The notes beneath the pieces are model-generated. The model worked only from the letters and a program-made list of their open reading frames with translations, was not told where the DNA came from and searched no databases. Below, in pieces: positions 33,281 to 42,225 of a DNA stretch of 64,000 nucleotides. This stretch comes from Mucilaginibacter psychrotolerans (lineage in GTDB: Bacteria; Bacteroidota; Bacteroidia; Sphingobacteriales; Sphingobacteriaceae): assembly GCF_004519315.1 (NCBI RefSeq), contig NZ_SOZE01000001.1, positions 372,001 through 436,000 of the forward strand, given 5' to 3'. How positions within the stretch are numbered: the first letter of the stretch is position 1; every line of letters starts with the position of its first letter. Both the position numbers and the translations under genes were made by a program.

Positions 33281-33339
33281 CAAAAAATCTTTGTTGGGTT
33301 ATAAAGCAAATATATGCGGTTTTGCGCCCGGGCTATGGT

Positions 33340-34059
33340 TTAATTTTGTGCTTTTGCTTCAGCGATAGTTTTTTTGAGGTAAGTAATGCTCCCGGGGCCG
33401 TATCCGCTGGAACTGAAACGGGTGATGCCATTTTTATCTATCACTACGTTGGTGGGGTAGCTGGCAATGCCATAGCGGTTGCAATCCTCGCGGGCATCGT
33501 AAATTTGGCGGTAGTTGAATGGCGTTGCTTTCAGGAAGTCTTTTACCTCGTATTTCAGGTCGGTACTGAAGCCGATAAACACCACGTCGGGGTTATCTGC
33601 TACCAGTTGGTTAAGCTCGGGTATTTCCTGCTGACAAGGTGCACAGCCAATAAACCAAAAATTCAATACCACAACTTTTCCTTGAAGGATTTTAAAATCA
33701 ACTTTTTGGCCGTTTATGTCGCGTGCGTTGAACAGTTCCTTTTTCTCGCCGATGGGGAAAGCGGGACTGGGCGGTAATGGCGGCATAAAACTATTGCGTA
33801 GTTCTATTTCCTGGGGTGTCATTTTTACAAGGATTAGCGTATCTGCATCTATGCTTTTGCTCCGCAATTGATACCCGCCCGATAGCATCAGCTTTTGCCA
33901 TTGGCTGCCTGGGATGATAGCACCGGTAGAATCTTTAACTACCCTGTTGGCCAGGCTGGTGGTAGTAGTAGTTAAGCGGGTAACGGTTGTGGTTTGCTGC
34001 GCAGTAGCGCTTAGCACAAATAAGGCAATGATTGTTAAAAGCAGTAAGTATTTTTTCAC
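33340..34059 (-). CDS. TlpA/ResA-like thiol-disulfide protein (paralogue)
   Basis: 239 aa. No ATG precedes the signal peptide, so the start is taken as the GTG at 34059, giving MKKYLLLLTIIALFVLSATAQ (first codon as Met). The domain order matches the neighbour: unassigned region, then a redoxin domain with FWFIGCAPCQQEIPEL (CAPC) and the cis-Pro loop SYPTNVVIDKNG. Both end in a helix ...IKQIKEEEL / KKTIAEAKAQN. The two are tandem duplicates, 56 nt apart, same strand. A longer frame reaches an ATG at 34182 but adds an implausible N-terminus. Confidence 0.82.
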   Translation of the reverse strand: MKKYLLLLTIIALFVLSATAQQTTTVTRLTTTTTSLANRVVKDSTGAIIPGSQWQKLMLSGGYQLRSKSIDADTLILVKMTPQEIELRNSFMPPLPPSPAFPIGEKKELFNARDINGQKVDFKILQGKVVVLNFWFIGCAPCQQEIPELNQLVADNPDVVFIGFSTDLKYEVKDFLKATPFNYRQIYDAREDCNRYGIASYPTNVVIDKNGITRFSSSGYGPGSITYLKKTIAEAKAQN

Positions 34060-34205
34060 GATGGCGGATATTGATGATAACGAAAGTACAGCTTGTATTG
34101 CAGCCAAGCAATTCGCAGCAATTATCTGTTTTATTAATTTGCAGGTTTGTAACAAATTGCGCCGTACTGTAGTCAAAAGCAAACGAGTCTTTTTAAAACT
34201 ATCCC

Positions 34206-35444
34206 ATGCCGGTAAAAACTACCTACAGAGAAAATATAGCTATTGCCTTACAAGCCATTGCAGGCAACAGGTTGCGTACATCGCTTACGGCTTTGATTAT
34301 TGCCATTGGCATTACTGCGCTTGTGGGGATATTGACATCTATAGAGGGTATAAAACAGGTAACCAACGATGCATTTGCAGGGCTGGGTGCCAATTCCTTC
34401 ACTATACAAAATCGCGGTTCGGGCATCAGTTTTGGTAATGGGGGGCACCGTAAGCGTTACCCGGCCATCAGCTACCAGGAAGCCGAACGGTTTGAAAAGC
34501 TGTTTAAGTTGCCGGTGCGCATCAGTATAGATTTTACCGTAACCGGTACTGCCATAGCCAAATACGAAAGCATAAAAACCAACCCCAACCTGCAGGTTAT
34601 TGGCAGCAACGAGAACTACCTGGCTATAAAAGGGCATAAGCTGGCGTTGGGCCGCAACTTTTCGGGCTCGGAAATAGATCACGGTACCAACGTGGTCATC
34701 ATAGGCGACGAGCTTAAGAACAAGCTTTTCCCCAAAACCGACCCTATCAACAAAACCATATTACTGGGCAGCAGCAAATTCCGGATCATAGGTGTTATTG
34801 CCCCTAAAGGTGCCAACAGTTTCGGCGGCGACAGGTTCTGCGTTATACCGGTGCAAAAGGCCCGGCAGATAGCGCAAACCAGCAAACCATCGTTTGCTGT
34901 TACCGTAAATGTTGCCGGCCCCGAAGCGCTGGATGCTACAATAGGCGAGGCTACATCCCTTTTTAGGAATGTGCGCAGCCTGCACCTGGGGCAGGACGAT
35001 AACTTTGAGATATTTCGCGCCGACTCTATACAGGCCGAACTGATGAATAATCTTGGCTATGTAACCATAGCGGGTTTTGCTATAGCGTTTATTACGCTGA
35101 TAGGTGCTGCTATAGGTTTGATGAACATTATGCTGGTATCGGTAACCGAACGTACCCGCGAAATTGGCCTGCGCAAGGCCATCGGCGCAACGCCATCGGT
35201 AATACGTAAGCAGTTTTTGATAGAAGCTATCGTAATATGCCTGCTTGGTGGTGTAGGCGGTATTATACTGGGTATTTTGGGCGGTAACCTTATCGCCGTA
35301 TCCATCAGCGGTACATTCATAGTACCATGGCTGTGGCTCTTTGTAGCTATTTTTATTTGTACGATTATCGGTTTATCATCGGGCTATTACCCTGCAAAAA
35401 AAGCAGCCCGGTTAGATCCGGTTGAGGCGCTGAGGTATGAGTAG
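34206..35444 (+). CDS. MacB-type ABC transporter permease
   Basis: Inner-membrane permease of the MacB/FtsX (type VII ABC) family, 412 aa. An N-terminal helix (about 22-44, [22 protein letters not shown]), a large periplasmic MacB core domain (about 48-260), then three helices (about 275-305, 335-358, 375-397) in the FtsX-like domain with [24 protein letters not shown] between, the cytosolic coupling segment. The ATP-binding subunit is not in the window. It probably exports a lipoprotein, peptide or drug; which cannot be told. Confidence 0.88.
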   Translation: MPVKTTYRENIAIALQAIAGNRLRTSLTALIIAIGITALVGILTSIEGIKQVTNDAFAGLGANSFTIQNRGSGISFGNGGHRKRYPAISYQEAERFEKLFKLPVRISIDFTVTGTAIAKYESIKTNPNLQVIGSNENYLAIKGHKLALGRNFSGSEIDHGTNVVIIGDELKNKLFPKTDPINKTILLGSSKFRIIGVIAPKGANSFGGDRFCVIPVQKARQIAQTSKPSFAVTVNVAGPEALDATIGEATSLFRNVRSLHLGQDDNFEIFRADSIQAELMNNLGYVTIAGFAIAFITLIGAAIGLMNIMLVSVTERTREIGLRKAIGATPSVIRKQFLIEAIVICLLGGVGGIILGILGGNLIAVSISGTFIVPWLWLFVAIFICTIIGLSSGYYPAKKAARLDPVEALRYE

Positions 35445-35466
35445 GGGTTAGAGAGGCAAGACGGTT

Positions 35467-35610
35467 AGAATCAAGAGAAAAGAATCAAGAACTAAAACGG
35501 GGAAGGCCGACAAACATCACCTCGCACAACACTTAAAACAAAAACGGGAATAAAGCCTTGCTCTATTCCCGTTTTATTTTCTTGTCTCTTGATTCTTAAC
35601 TCTTGATTCT
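35467..35610. repeat. AGAATCAAGAG repeats around a bidirectional terminator
   Basis: Plus-strand copies at 35467-35477 and 35481-35491 follow the permease stop. Minus-strand copies at 35586-35596 and 35600-35610 follow the stop of the phosphatase on the other strand. Together they can pair across the terminator at 35541-35575. Further copies occur at 22204, 49235 and 49249, with relatives at 48024-48110. Confidence 0.7.
35541..35575. terminator. Bidirectional terminator between permease and phosphatase genes
   Basis: Perfect 12-bp inverted repeat (AAAACGGGAATA/TATTCCCGTTTT, arms 35541-35552 and 35564-35575) with an 11-nt loop, flanked by an A run and a T run. It can serve the convergent genes on both sides. 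Confidence 0.85.
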
Positions 35611-35613
35611 CTC

Positions 35614-36357
35614 CTAAAAAAGCAACTTATTCTTCAGCGGGTAATCTTTCAGTAGTTTCTCTACGTAATCGGTTGTGAGGGCATCTTCAAACGCCTGGGC
35701 GTGGCGTGGGTGGTGCATATCGCTGGATATGAAGTCTACAATTTGTTCATCCACCATATCTTCGGCCATTTTTTTTGTCGGTTTGCCGTAGTATCCCGTA
35801 AGCGATATGGTATTTATTTGCAAGCCGCAACCCCAGCTACGTATGGCACGCATGCGGTCGATATCCATATAGGCGTAACGTTCGGGGTGGGCCAAAATAG
35901 GCTTATAGCCCGCATCACGCATTTTTTGCACCATTTGTATCACGTTTGGCGGCTCGTTGATGAACGATAGCTCGAACAGTACGTAATTATCTGCGCCCAT
36001 GGTCATTAAATTGCGCTCTTCAATCCGCTTTTCGAAGGTTTCGTCGAAGTAATGCTCCGCAGCGGCCTCAACAGTGATATCGATGTGTTGGTTTACCAAT
36101 TCGGCTTTCAAAACGGTAAGGGCGTTCATGATGCTTTCGCGATCGTTACGGTAATAATCAACCATAACATGCGGGGTGGCAATGATTTTACTGATGCCTA
36201 ACTCCATCATTTTTCTGATGAGTACGATAGACTCCTCGGGCGTTTGCGCGCCATCGTCTATGCCCGGCAGCACGTGCGAGTGCATATCTACAACAATTGG
36301 CGCATAATCCAGCGTTCTTACTTTCTTTACTTCCTTTTTCTTGAATAATCCAAACAT
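35614..36357 (-). CDS. CpsB/YwqE-type tyrosine-protein phosphatase (PHP domain)
   Basis: Metal-dependent phosphatase of the PHP superfamily that dephosphorylates bacterial tyrosine kinases controlling capsule or exopolysaccharide export. 247 aa. The metal-binding motifs are visible: DMHSHVLPGIDDG (about residues 25-37), ATPHVM, AAAEHYFD, LAHPERY and SSDMHHPRH. The gene is the last of the minus-strand polysaccharide operon, 3 nt after rfbB, so it fits regulation of this sugar pathway. The cognate kinase is not in the window. Confidence 0.88.
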   Translation of the reverse strand: MFGLFKKKEVKKVRTLDYAPIVVDMHSHVLPGIDDGAQTPEESIVLIRKMMELGISKIIATPHVMVDYYRNDRESIMNALTVLKAELVNQHIDITVEAAAEHYFDETFEKRIEERNLMTMGADNYVLFELSFINEPPNVIQMVQKMRDAGYKPILAHPERYAYMDIDRMRAIRSWGCGLQINTISLTGYYGKPTKKMAEDMVDEQIVDFISSDMHHPRHAQAFEDALTTDYVEKLLKDYPLKNKLLF

Positions 36358-36360
36358 CCT

Positions 36361-37413
36361 TTAACGGTTATTATATTGCTCGCTGTAATACTCCTGGTAA
36401 TGGCCCGATGTTACATCGCTCAGCCATGCCTCGTTGGCCAGGTACCAGTCAACAGTTTTTTCTAATCCTTCCTCAAAGGTAATAGACGGCTCCCAGCCAA
36501 GTTCGTTTTTTAATTTGGTAGCGTCTATGGCGTAACGCAAATCGTGTCCGGCGCGGTCGGTAACATAGGTGATAAGTTTAGCCGATTCGCCCGCCTCGCG
36601 GCCCAGTTTTTTATCTAATATAGCACAAAGTAATTGAATCAGGTCGATATTTTTCCATTCGTTGTGGCCGCCTATATTATAAGTTGTGCCCGTGGCGGCG
36701 GTGTGGAATATGACATCTATAGCGCGGGCATGATCTTCTACCCAGAGCCAATCGCGTATGTTCTCGCCTTTGCCATAAACCGGAACTGGTTTTTGTTGCT
36801 TTATGTTATTTATAGCCAGTGGTATAAGTTTCTCGGGGAAGTGGAACGAGCCATAGTTGTTACTACAATTAGATATTACAGTAGGCAGGCCGTAAGTATC
36901 GTAGTAGGCCCGCACAAAATGATCCGAGCTTGCCTTTGACGCCGAATATGGGGAATGTGGGTCATAAGCGGTATTTTCGGTAAACATATCGGTATCGCCC
37001 AGGGTGCCGTAAACCTCATCGGTAGATACATGGTAAAAACGTTTCGAAGCATAATCATCCTTCCAAATGTTTTTTGCGGCATTCAGCAGGTTTACGGTGC
37101 CAACTACATTGGTCATCACAAATTCCAGCGGGTTGGTAATGGAACGATCCACGTGCGATTCTGCGGCCAAATGTATCACCGCGTCGGGTTGCTCTATTTC
37201 GAATAGGTTGCTGATATAAGCCAGATCCACAATATCGCCTTTCACAAAACGGTAGTTAGGCTCGTTTTCGATATCCTTAAGGTTAGCCAGGTTTCCTGCA
37301 TAAGTAAGCTTATCCAGGTTTACGATTTGGTATTGCGGATAAGTTTTTACGAACCGGCGCACCACGTGCGATCCTATAAACCCGGCACCACCGGTAATGA
37401 TAATTTTTTTCAT
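36361..37413 (-). CDS. rfbB: dTDP-glucose 4,6-dehydratase
   Basis: Converts dTDP-glucose to dTDP-4-keto-6-deoxyglucose, the first step to dTDP-rhamnose and related deoxysugars. Extended short-chain dehydrogenase, 350 aa. NAD-binding GGAGFIGSHVVRRF (about 7-20), HVSTDEVYGTLGDTD with the catalytic Asp-Glu pair, and YSASKASSDH with the YxxxK motif. The substrate loop NNYGSFHFPEKLIPL is complete. In an operon between galE and the CpsB-type phosphatase. The rfbA, rfbC and rfbD genes are not in the window. Confidence 0.95.
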   Translation of the reverse strand: MKKIIITGGAGFIGSHVVRRFVKTYPQYQIVNLDKLTYAGNLANLKDIENEPNYRFVKGDIVDLAYISNLFEIEQPDAVIHLAAESHVDRSITNPLEFVMTNVVGTVNLLNAAKNIWKDDYASKRFYHVSTDEVYGTLGDTDMFTENTAYDPHSPYSASKASSDHFVRAYYDTYGLPTVISNCSNNYGSFHFPEKLIPLAINNIKQQKPVPVYGKGENIRDWLWVEDHARAIDVIFHTAATGTTYNIGGHNEWKNIDLIQLLCAILDKKLGREAGESAKLITYVTDRAGHDLRYAIDATKLKNELGWEPSITFEEGLEKTVDWYLANEAWLSDVTSGHYQEYYSEQYNNR

Positions 37414-37483
37414 CTGAAAGTTGTTTCAATTGAGGGCATTAGCCCAATATGCGGCAAAAATATTCTGTTTTATTAAATTTGTA

Positions 37484-38503
37484 CTATAATGGGTTTTCTG
37501 CAAGGTACTTTTCCCAGGCCCAGGCAGACGACATCATGGTGTTAACATCCAATTCTGTTTTCCAGTTAAGCTTGTTGGTAGATTTGGTAACATCGCCCCA
37601 AACCTGCTCCACATCGCCGGCGCGCGCAGGGCCAATCTGGTAGTTAAGTTTTACGCCCGTAGTGCTTTCGAAAGCTTTGATTACTTCCAGTACCGACGTG
37701 CCTGTACCCGTGCCGATATTGAACATATCGTAGCCTTTAAAGCTCTCCTTTTCGGCCAGCTTAAGGGCGGCAACATGGGCCTTGCCCAAATCTACAACGT
37801 GGATATAATCGCGTATGTTGCTACCATCGGGCGTGTTGTACTGATCGCCGAAAACAGTAAGTTTTTCGCGTTTACCTATTGCCGTTTGCGTGATGAACGG
37901 TACCAGGTTTTGCGGTACGCCGATGGGCAATTCGCCTATCAGTGCGCTGTCGTGTGCGCCAACCGGATTAAAATACCTTAGCGATATTATTTTGTAGGTG
38001 CTGCCTGCAGCAATTACATCCTGCAGTATCTCTTCGGCTATCTGTTTGGTGTTGCCATAAGGTGATTGCGCTGCTTTTACGGGTGCGTCTTCGGTAACCG
38101 GAAGCACATCGGGTTGGCCATACACGGTACAGCTTGATGAGAAAACGAAATTCAACGCCTTGCCCTCATAGGCATTAAGTACGTTGATGAGCGAGAAGAA
38201 ATTGTTTCGGTAGTATTTCAGCGGTTCCCTTACCGATTCGCCAACGGCTTTGAAGGCCGCGAAGTGGATGATGCCGCCAATCTCCGGCTCTTGTTGGGCA
38301 AAATCTTTTACGGCAGCGTCGTCGCAAAGGTCCAGTTTGTAAAATGCAGGTTTGTAGCCGATGATTTTGGCCAGTTGATCTAATATCTTGATGTTGGAGT
38401 TAGAAAGGTCGTCTATGATTACCGGTTCGTAGCCTGCGTTTACCAACTCTACAACGGTGTGCGAGCCTATGAAACCTAAACCTCCTGTAACTAATATTTT
38501 CAT
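37484..38503 (-). CDS. galE: UDP-glucose 4-epimerase
   Basis: Interconverts UDP-glucose and UDP-galactose. 339 aa, extended SDR. N-terminal GGLGFIGSHTVVEL, the SSSCTVYG strand with the catalytic Ser/Thr, and YGNTK as the YxxxK motif. The C-terminal substrate domain includes YFNPVGAHDSALIGE and NYQIGPARAGD, as in GalE of Gram-negative bacteria. Follows the UDP-glucuronate decarboxylase gene by 66 nt and precedes rfbB by 70 nt on the same strand. Confidence 0.94.
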   Translation of the reverse strand: MKILVTGGLGFIGSHTVVELVNAGYEPVIIDDLSNSNIKILDQLAKIIGYKPAFYKLDLCDDAAVKDFAQQEPEIGGIIHFAAFKAVGESVREPLKYYRNNFFSLINVLNAYEGKALNFVFSSSCTVYGQPDVLPVTEDAPVKAAQSPYGNTKQIAEEILQDVIAAGSTYKIISLRYFNPVGAHDSALIGELPIGVPQNLVPFITQTAIGKREKLTVFGDQYNTPDGSNIRDYIHVVDLGKAHVAALKLAEKESFKGYDMFNIGTGTGTSVLEVIKAFESTTGVKLNYQIGPARAGDVEQVWGDVTKSTNKLNWKTELDVNTMMSSAWAWEKYLAENPL

Positions 38504-38569
38504 GTATAGGGCTGTTTGTATGTATTGAGCAAAGCCCGCACTGCCAAAACAATACGGGCCTTGTCTTTA

Positions 38570-39565
38570 TTATTTATTATAGGTTGTAAAATCTTTATGC
38601 TCTACTTTCTCCAACACATCCTGCGGGAGCGATTTAAAGTACTCATAGGTAATTTTGAGGCCTTCCTCGCGCGATACCTTGGGCTCCCAACCTAAAATTG
38701 CGCGGGCCTTGGTAATATCCGGGCGGCGCTGCTTAGGGTCATCCATAGGCAGCTCTTTATAAACCATTTTTTGCGAGGTGCCGGTAAGCTTGATGATTTC
38801 TTCGCCAAACTCTTTGATGGTGATTTCGCTTGGGTTGCCAATGTTCATGGGCTGCGCGTAATCACTGAACAGCAAACGGTAGATGCCTTCGATCAAATCG
38901 CTTACATAGCAAAACGAACGTGTTTGCGAGCCATCTCCAAAAACCGTTAAATCCTCGCCGCGGATAGCCTGGCCTATGAATGCAGGCAGCACGCGGCCAT
39001 CGTTAAGGCGCATGCGTGGGCCGTAGGTGTTAAAGATGCGTACAATACGGGTTTCCAAACCGTGGAAGGTATGGTAAGCCATGGTGATGGATTCCTGAAA
39101 ACGCTTGGCTTCGTCATAAACGCCGCGCGGGCCAACGGTGTTTACGTTGCCCCAATATTCTTCCGGCTGTGGGTTTACGCTTGGGTCGCCGTAAATTTCA
39201 GAGGTAGAGGCAATAAGCATCCTGGCATTTTTATTTCTGGCCAAACCCAGCAGGTTATGCGTTCCCAGCGAGCCTACCTTCAGGGTTTGGATAGGTATCT
39301 TAAGGTAATCAATAGGGCTCGCCGGCGAGGCGAAGTGCAGGATATAATCCAGTTCTCCGGCTACATACACAAATGTAGAAACATCGTGGTTGTAAAACTC
39401 GAAGTTCTCCAGCTTAAAAAGGTGTTCGATGTTGCGCAGATCGCCCGTGATAAGGTTATCCATTGCAATTACATGAAAATCTTCGCTGATAAACCTGTCG
39501 CACAAATGCGAACCCAGGAAGCCGGCGGCACCGGTAATTAAGATACGTTTACGCTTTGCCATCAA
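38570..39565 (-). CDS. UDP-glucuronate decarboxylase (UDP-xylose synthase)
   Basis: NAD-dependent SDR that turns UDP-glucuronate into UDP-xylose. 331 aa. [15 protein letters not shown], then [20 protein letters not shown] (the UXS-type TSEIYGD...HPQ region), VYDEAKR as YxxxK, and [10 protein letters not shown] followed by NDGRVLPAF. It is first of the minus-strand sugar operon and divergent from waaA, with 136 nt between. Together with galE and rfbB it supplies nucleotide sugars for a surface polysaccharide. Confidence 0.92.
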   Translation of the reverse strand: MMAKRKRILITGAAGFLGSHLCDRFISEDFHVIAMDNLITGDLRNIEHLFKLENFEFYNHDVSTFVYVAGELDYILHFASPASPIDYLKIPIQTLKVGSLGTHNLLGLARNKNARMLIASTSEIYGDPSVNPQPEEYWGNVNTVGPRGVYDEAKRFQESITMAYHTFHGLETRIVRIFNTYGPRMRLNDGRVLPAFIGQAIRGEDLTVFGDGSQTRSFCYVSDLIEGIYRLLFSDYAQPMNIGNPSEITIKEFGEEIIKLTGTSQKMVYKELPMDDPKQRRPDITKARAILGWEPKVSREEGLKITYEYFKSLPQDVLEKVEHKDFTTYNK

Positions 39566-39701
39566 TATTATTTTATTTATACTGTTTTAAAAACCCTGTT
39601 GCCAAAGTGTTATCGGGGATGATACGGGCAATATAGCACGAACTTGCAATTAATGTTATTACTTTTACTGCCCGACGAAGATAATAATTACCATCCTAAA
39701 A

Positions 39702-40916
39702 ATGTTGCTACTATATAACTTTGGAATCACTTTATACTATTGCTTGCTATATATTGTTTCCATTTTTAATAATAAAGCCAAATTGTGGATAAAAGGACGG
39801 CAGCGCCAGCAGGTGCAGCCCCTGGAATCGAGCATCTGGTTTCATTTTGCGTCGCTGGGCGAGTTTGAGCAGGGCAGGCCTGTATTGGAGCGAATGCGGC
39901 AGCTCTACCCTGGTAAACCCTTTGTGATTACTTTTTTTTCTCCATCGGGGTATGAGGTACGCAGGAACACCCCGCTTGCCGATGCCGTTTACTATTTGCC
40001 GTTGGATACCCGCCGCAAAGCCCGCAAATTTGTGGAAGCCATAAAACCCGACATGGCCATTTTTACCAAATATGAGTATTGGTACCATTATTTTGACCAA
40101 TTGCATCAACAACATGTGCCGCTTTATATCATATCAGGAATTTTCAGGCCCGGACAGGTATTTTTTAAATGGTATGGCGGTCTGCACCGCAAAATGCTGA
40201 AACTGGTTACCTGGTTTTTTGTGCAGGACGCAGATAGCAAGCATTTGCTACAGGGCTTGGGCAAATCAAACATCACCATTAGCGGCGATACGCGGTTTGA
40301 TAGGGTTTGGGCCAACGCACAAGCACCAAAGCCATTGCCGGAGATTGCATCTTTTAAAGGCGATAGCAAATTATTCATAGCAGGCAGCACCTGGCCGGCC
40401 GATGAAAAACTGCTGGCGGCTTTAATTGCCAAACACCCCGACTGGAAATTCATCATAGCCCCGCACGAAATTGGGGTAGATAAAATTGGCCACGTGCTGA
40501 GCCTGTTGCCGGGAGAGGCCACCACCTGTTACTCCCAAATCTCAAATCTCACATCTCAAATCTCCAATCTAATCATAGATAACATCGGCATGCTGTCGTC
40601 GCTTTATCAGTATGCAGATATTGCTTACATCGGCGGCGGCTTTGGTGCGGGGATACATAACACGCTGGAGGCTGCGGCATTCGGTATGCCAGTAATAATT
40701 GGCCCAAAGTACGATAAGTTTAAAGAGGCAAAGGATATGATAGCAATGGAAGCGGCTTTCAGCATCAACAGCGAGGAAGAGTTGTTGAGTACAGCGGGCA
40801 GTTTGATGGACGATGAGATATTTCGTTACCGCACATCGAAAATGGGGCAGCGTTATGTAGAGCAGCATATTGGGGCAACGGATGCAATTGTGAAATATAT
40901 TAGAGAAAAGCATTAA
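39702..40916 (+). CDS. waaA: 3-deoxy-D-manno-octulosonic acid (Kdo) transferase
   Basis: GT30 enzyme that adds Kdo to lipid A, inner membrane, cytosolic face. 404 aa. N-terminal anchor (about 3-20), ASLGEFEQGRPVLE with the catalytic Glu, GSTWPADEKLL, and GGGFGAGIHNTLEAAAFGMP near the C-terminus. An unusual feature: at residues 278-291 the chain has a 7-residue direct repeat (SQISNLT SQISNLI) coded by two 21-nt units (40533-40574). It sits before the IDNIGMLSSLYQYAD region and looks like a captured intergenic repeat. The frame is intact. Confidence 0.93.
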   Translation: MLLLYNFGITLYYCLLYIVSIFNNKAKLWIKGRQRQQVQPLESSIWFHFASLGEFEQGRPVLERMRQLYPGKPFVITFFSPSGYEVRRNTPLADAVYYLPLDTRRKARKFVEAIKPDMAIFTKYEYWYHYFDQLHQQHVPLYIISGIFRPGQVFFKWYGGLHRKMLKLVTWFFVQDADSKHLLQGLGKSNITISGDTRFDRVWANAQAPKPLPEIASFKGDSKLFIAGSTWPADEKLLAALIAKHPDWKFIIAPHEIGVDKIGHVLSLLPGEATTCYSQISNLTSQISNLIIDNIGMLSSLYQYADIAYIGGGFGAGIHNTLEAAAFGMPVIIGPKYDKFKEAKDMIAMEAAFSINSEEELLSTAGSLMDDEIFRYRTSKMGQRYVEQHIGATDAIVKYIREKH

Positions 40917-41422
40917 GCGTCAATTACGGCAGTAGTATGTTGCTTTTGAACCTCTTTCAAATACGTCGACAATAGGCGGTAAAGTCCCTGTCCGGTGACT
41001 TTTAACATGTGTGTGTTAATAACAATTGGGCTGCCATAAAATAGTTTTTGTTTCCAAAAGCCTATATATTTTACGGGGTGTTGTTCCTTGTCAATTAAAT
41101 GGACAGATATTCTATTCCTGATTTGCAGCTCGAAATGGTGAATGTTACTCCATCCTATCTCCTCATTGTTTGAGTGGTCGATTAAAAAATCTTCAGTTAG
41201 TTCCAGCCCCGGTTTTTTATTGAACGCGGGAATCGTCAGTTCTTTTGTAATCCGCCATATGCTGACAACCAACAGCACCAAAATCACATACCAATATATT
41301 GGGGCAAGGGATTCGGCATCGGATATTAATTTATAAATCACTGTGAAAGTGAACAGTAATAAAATACCGGTAATGAAACAAGGGTACACTTTACTGTAGG
41401 GTATTTCGACTTTTGCAATCAT
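40913..41422 (-). CDS. Membrane protein, STM3941-like family
   Basis: 169 aa. Two membrane helices (about 14-32 and 41-60) are followed by a soluble beta-rich domain with LELTEDFLIDHSNNEEIGWSNIHHFEL and IGFWKQKLFYGSPIVINTHML. The layout, helices then a PH-like domain, resembles bacterial membrane-anchored PH-like proteins of unknown function. The neighbour 2 nt upstream shares this layout, including LFYGTPVIINLAYL, so the two are tandem paralogues. Its stop overlaps that of waaA by 4 nt on the opposite strand. Confidence 0.55.
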   Translation of the reverse strand: MIAKVEIPYSKVYPCFITGILLLFTFTVIYKLISDAESLAPIYWYVILVLLVVSIWRITKELTIPAFNKKPGLELTEDFLIDHSNNEEIGWSNIHHFELQIRNRISVHLIDKEQHPVKYIGFWKQKLFYGSPIVINTHMLKVTGQGLYRLLSTYLKEVQKQHTTAVIDA

Positions 41423-41423
41423 A

Positions 41424-41960
41424 TTAAATCATTATAGAGAGATGCTCATTGTTACGAAGCTTTTTAACCTCTCCCATGTAATCGTAGATAATGTTATAGT
41501 TTTCGAAAGCATCGCCCCTTAAATATGCCAGATTAATAATCACAGGCGTACCATAAAATAATTTATTGAGCCATTGGCCTATACGCCCCCAGGTGGTTTT
41601 TGCTTTGAATGATTCATTATCGTTTAATATAATGGCAATAGCTTCACTCTTATATTTCAGGCTATCTATATCCTTCCAAGGAATTATTCGCTCGCCGGCG
41701 TTATAGTTAATCTCCTTTTGGGTAAGCTCCAGTTTAACTTTTGTTGATTTGTTTTTGCGGTACATGTCTACTAAAAAGTAGATAGTAGCCACTAAATAAA
41801 AGATTATAAGCCCAATATCAAGCGCCAAAGCTACGTGGTGGTCTCCAGGCTTATCCAAATCCCGCAACAAGTTTAAAGTTAATAGTATAGGGTAAACAAA
41901 AAGTCCAAATATGTGGTTGAATTCGAATCTCCGTCCCTGATAAAATTTTACGTTTTCCAT
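41424..41960 (-). CDS. Membrane protein, paralogue of the STM3941-like neighbour
   Basis: 178 aa from the ATG at 41960; an upstream in-frame extension to 42119 runs into a repeat and is unlikely. Two membrane helices (about 17-36 and 47-66) and a soluble domain starting KVKLELTQKEINYNAGERIIPWKDID, ending LFYGTPVIINLAYLRGDAFE and EHLSIMI. Same domain order as the downstream gene, 1-2 nt apart. Function unknown; could be a small membrane complex. Confidence 0.55.
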   Translation of the reverse strand: MENVKFYQGRRFEFNHIFGLFVYPILLTLNLLRDLDKPGDHHVALALDIGLIIFYLVATIYFLVDMYRKNKSTKVKLELTQKEINYNAGERIIPWKDIDSLKYKSEAIAIILNDNESFKAKTTWGRIGQWLNKLFYGTPVIINLAYLRGDAFENYNIIYDYMGEVKKLRNNEHLSIMI

Positions 41961-42094
41961 TTTGCCTGAGGTAAAGATAGGGAGAGATCTGATAAATTCA
42001 GAATTTCTTAAATCTGTTCTTTCTTCCCGTATATACGCCATATTTTGCGTCCTGTACGGTAGGTGTGGAATTTGAAATGGCGATTTGCAAGCAG

Positions 42095-42202
42095 GAGACG
42101 CAAAATATTGGAGACGCAAAATATTGCGTCTCTACGGATAATAGGATGTATGATTTTGCATAATCGATTGGCAAACTATAGACGCAAAATATTGCGTCTA
42201 TA
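42095..42202. repeat. AGACGCAAAATATTGCGTCT palindrome cluster
   Basis: Three copies: GAGACGCAAAATATTG (42095-42110, half copy) directly followed by a full 22-nt palindrome (42111-42132), and a third with 11-bp arms (42177-42202). The stem is AGACGCAA/TTGCGTCT with an AATA loop. Another half copy (ATATTTTGCGTC) is near 42040. They fill the gap between the membrane protein and the hydrolase operon and probably carry no gene. Confidence 0.7.
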
Positions 42203-42225
42203 CAATTTTGCTTAATATTGCCGCC

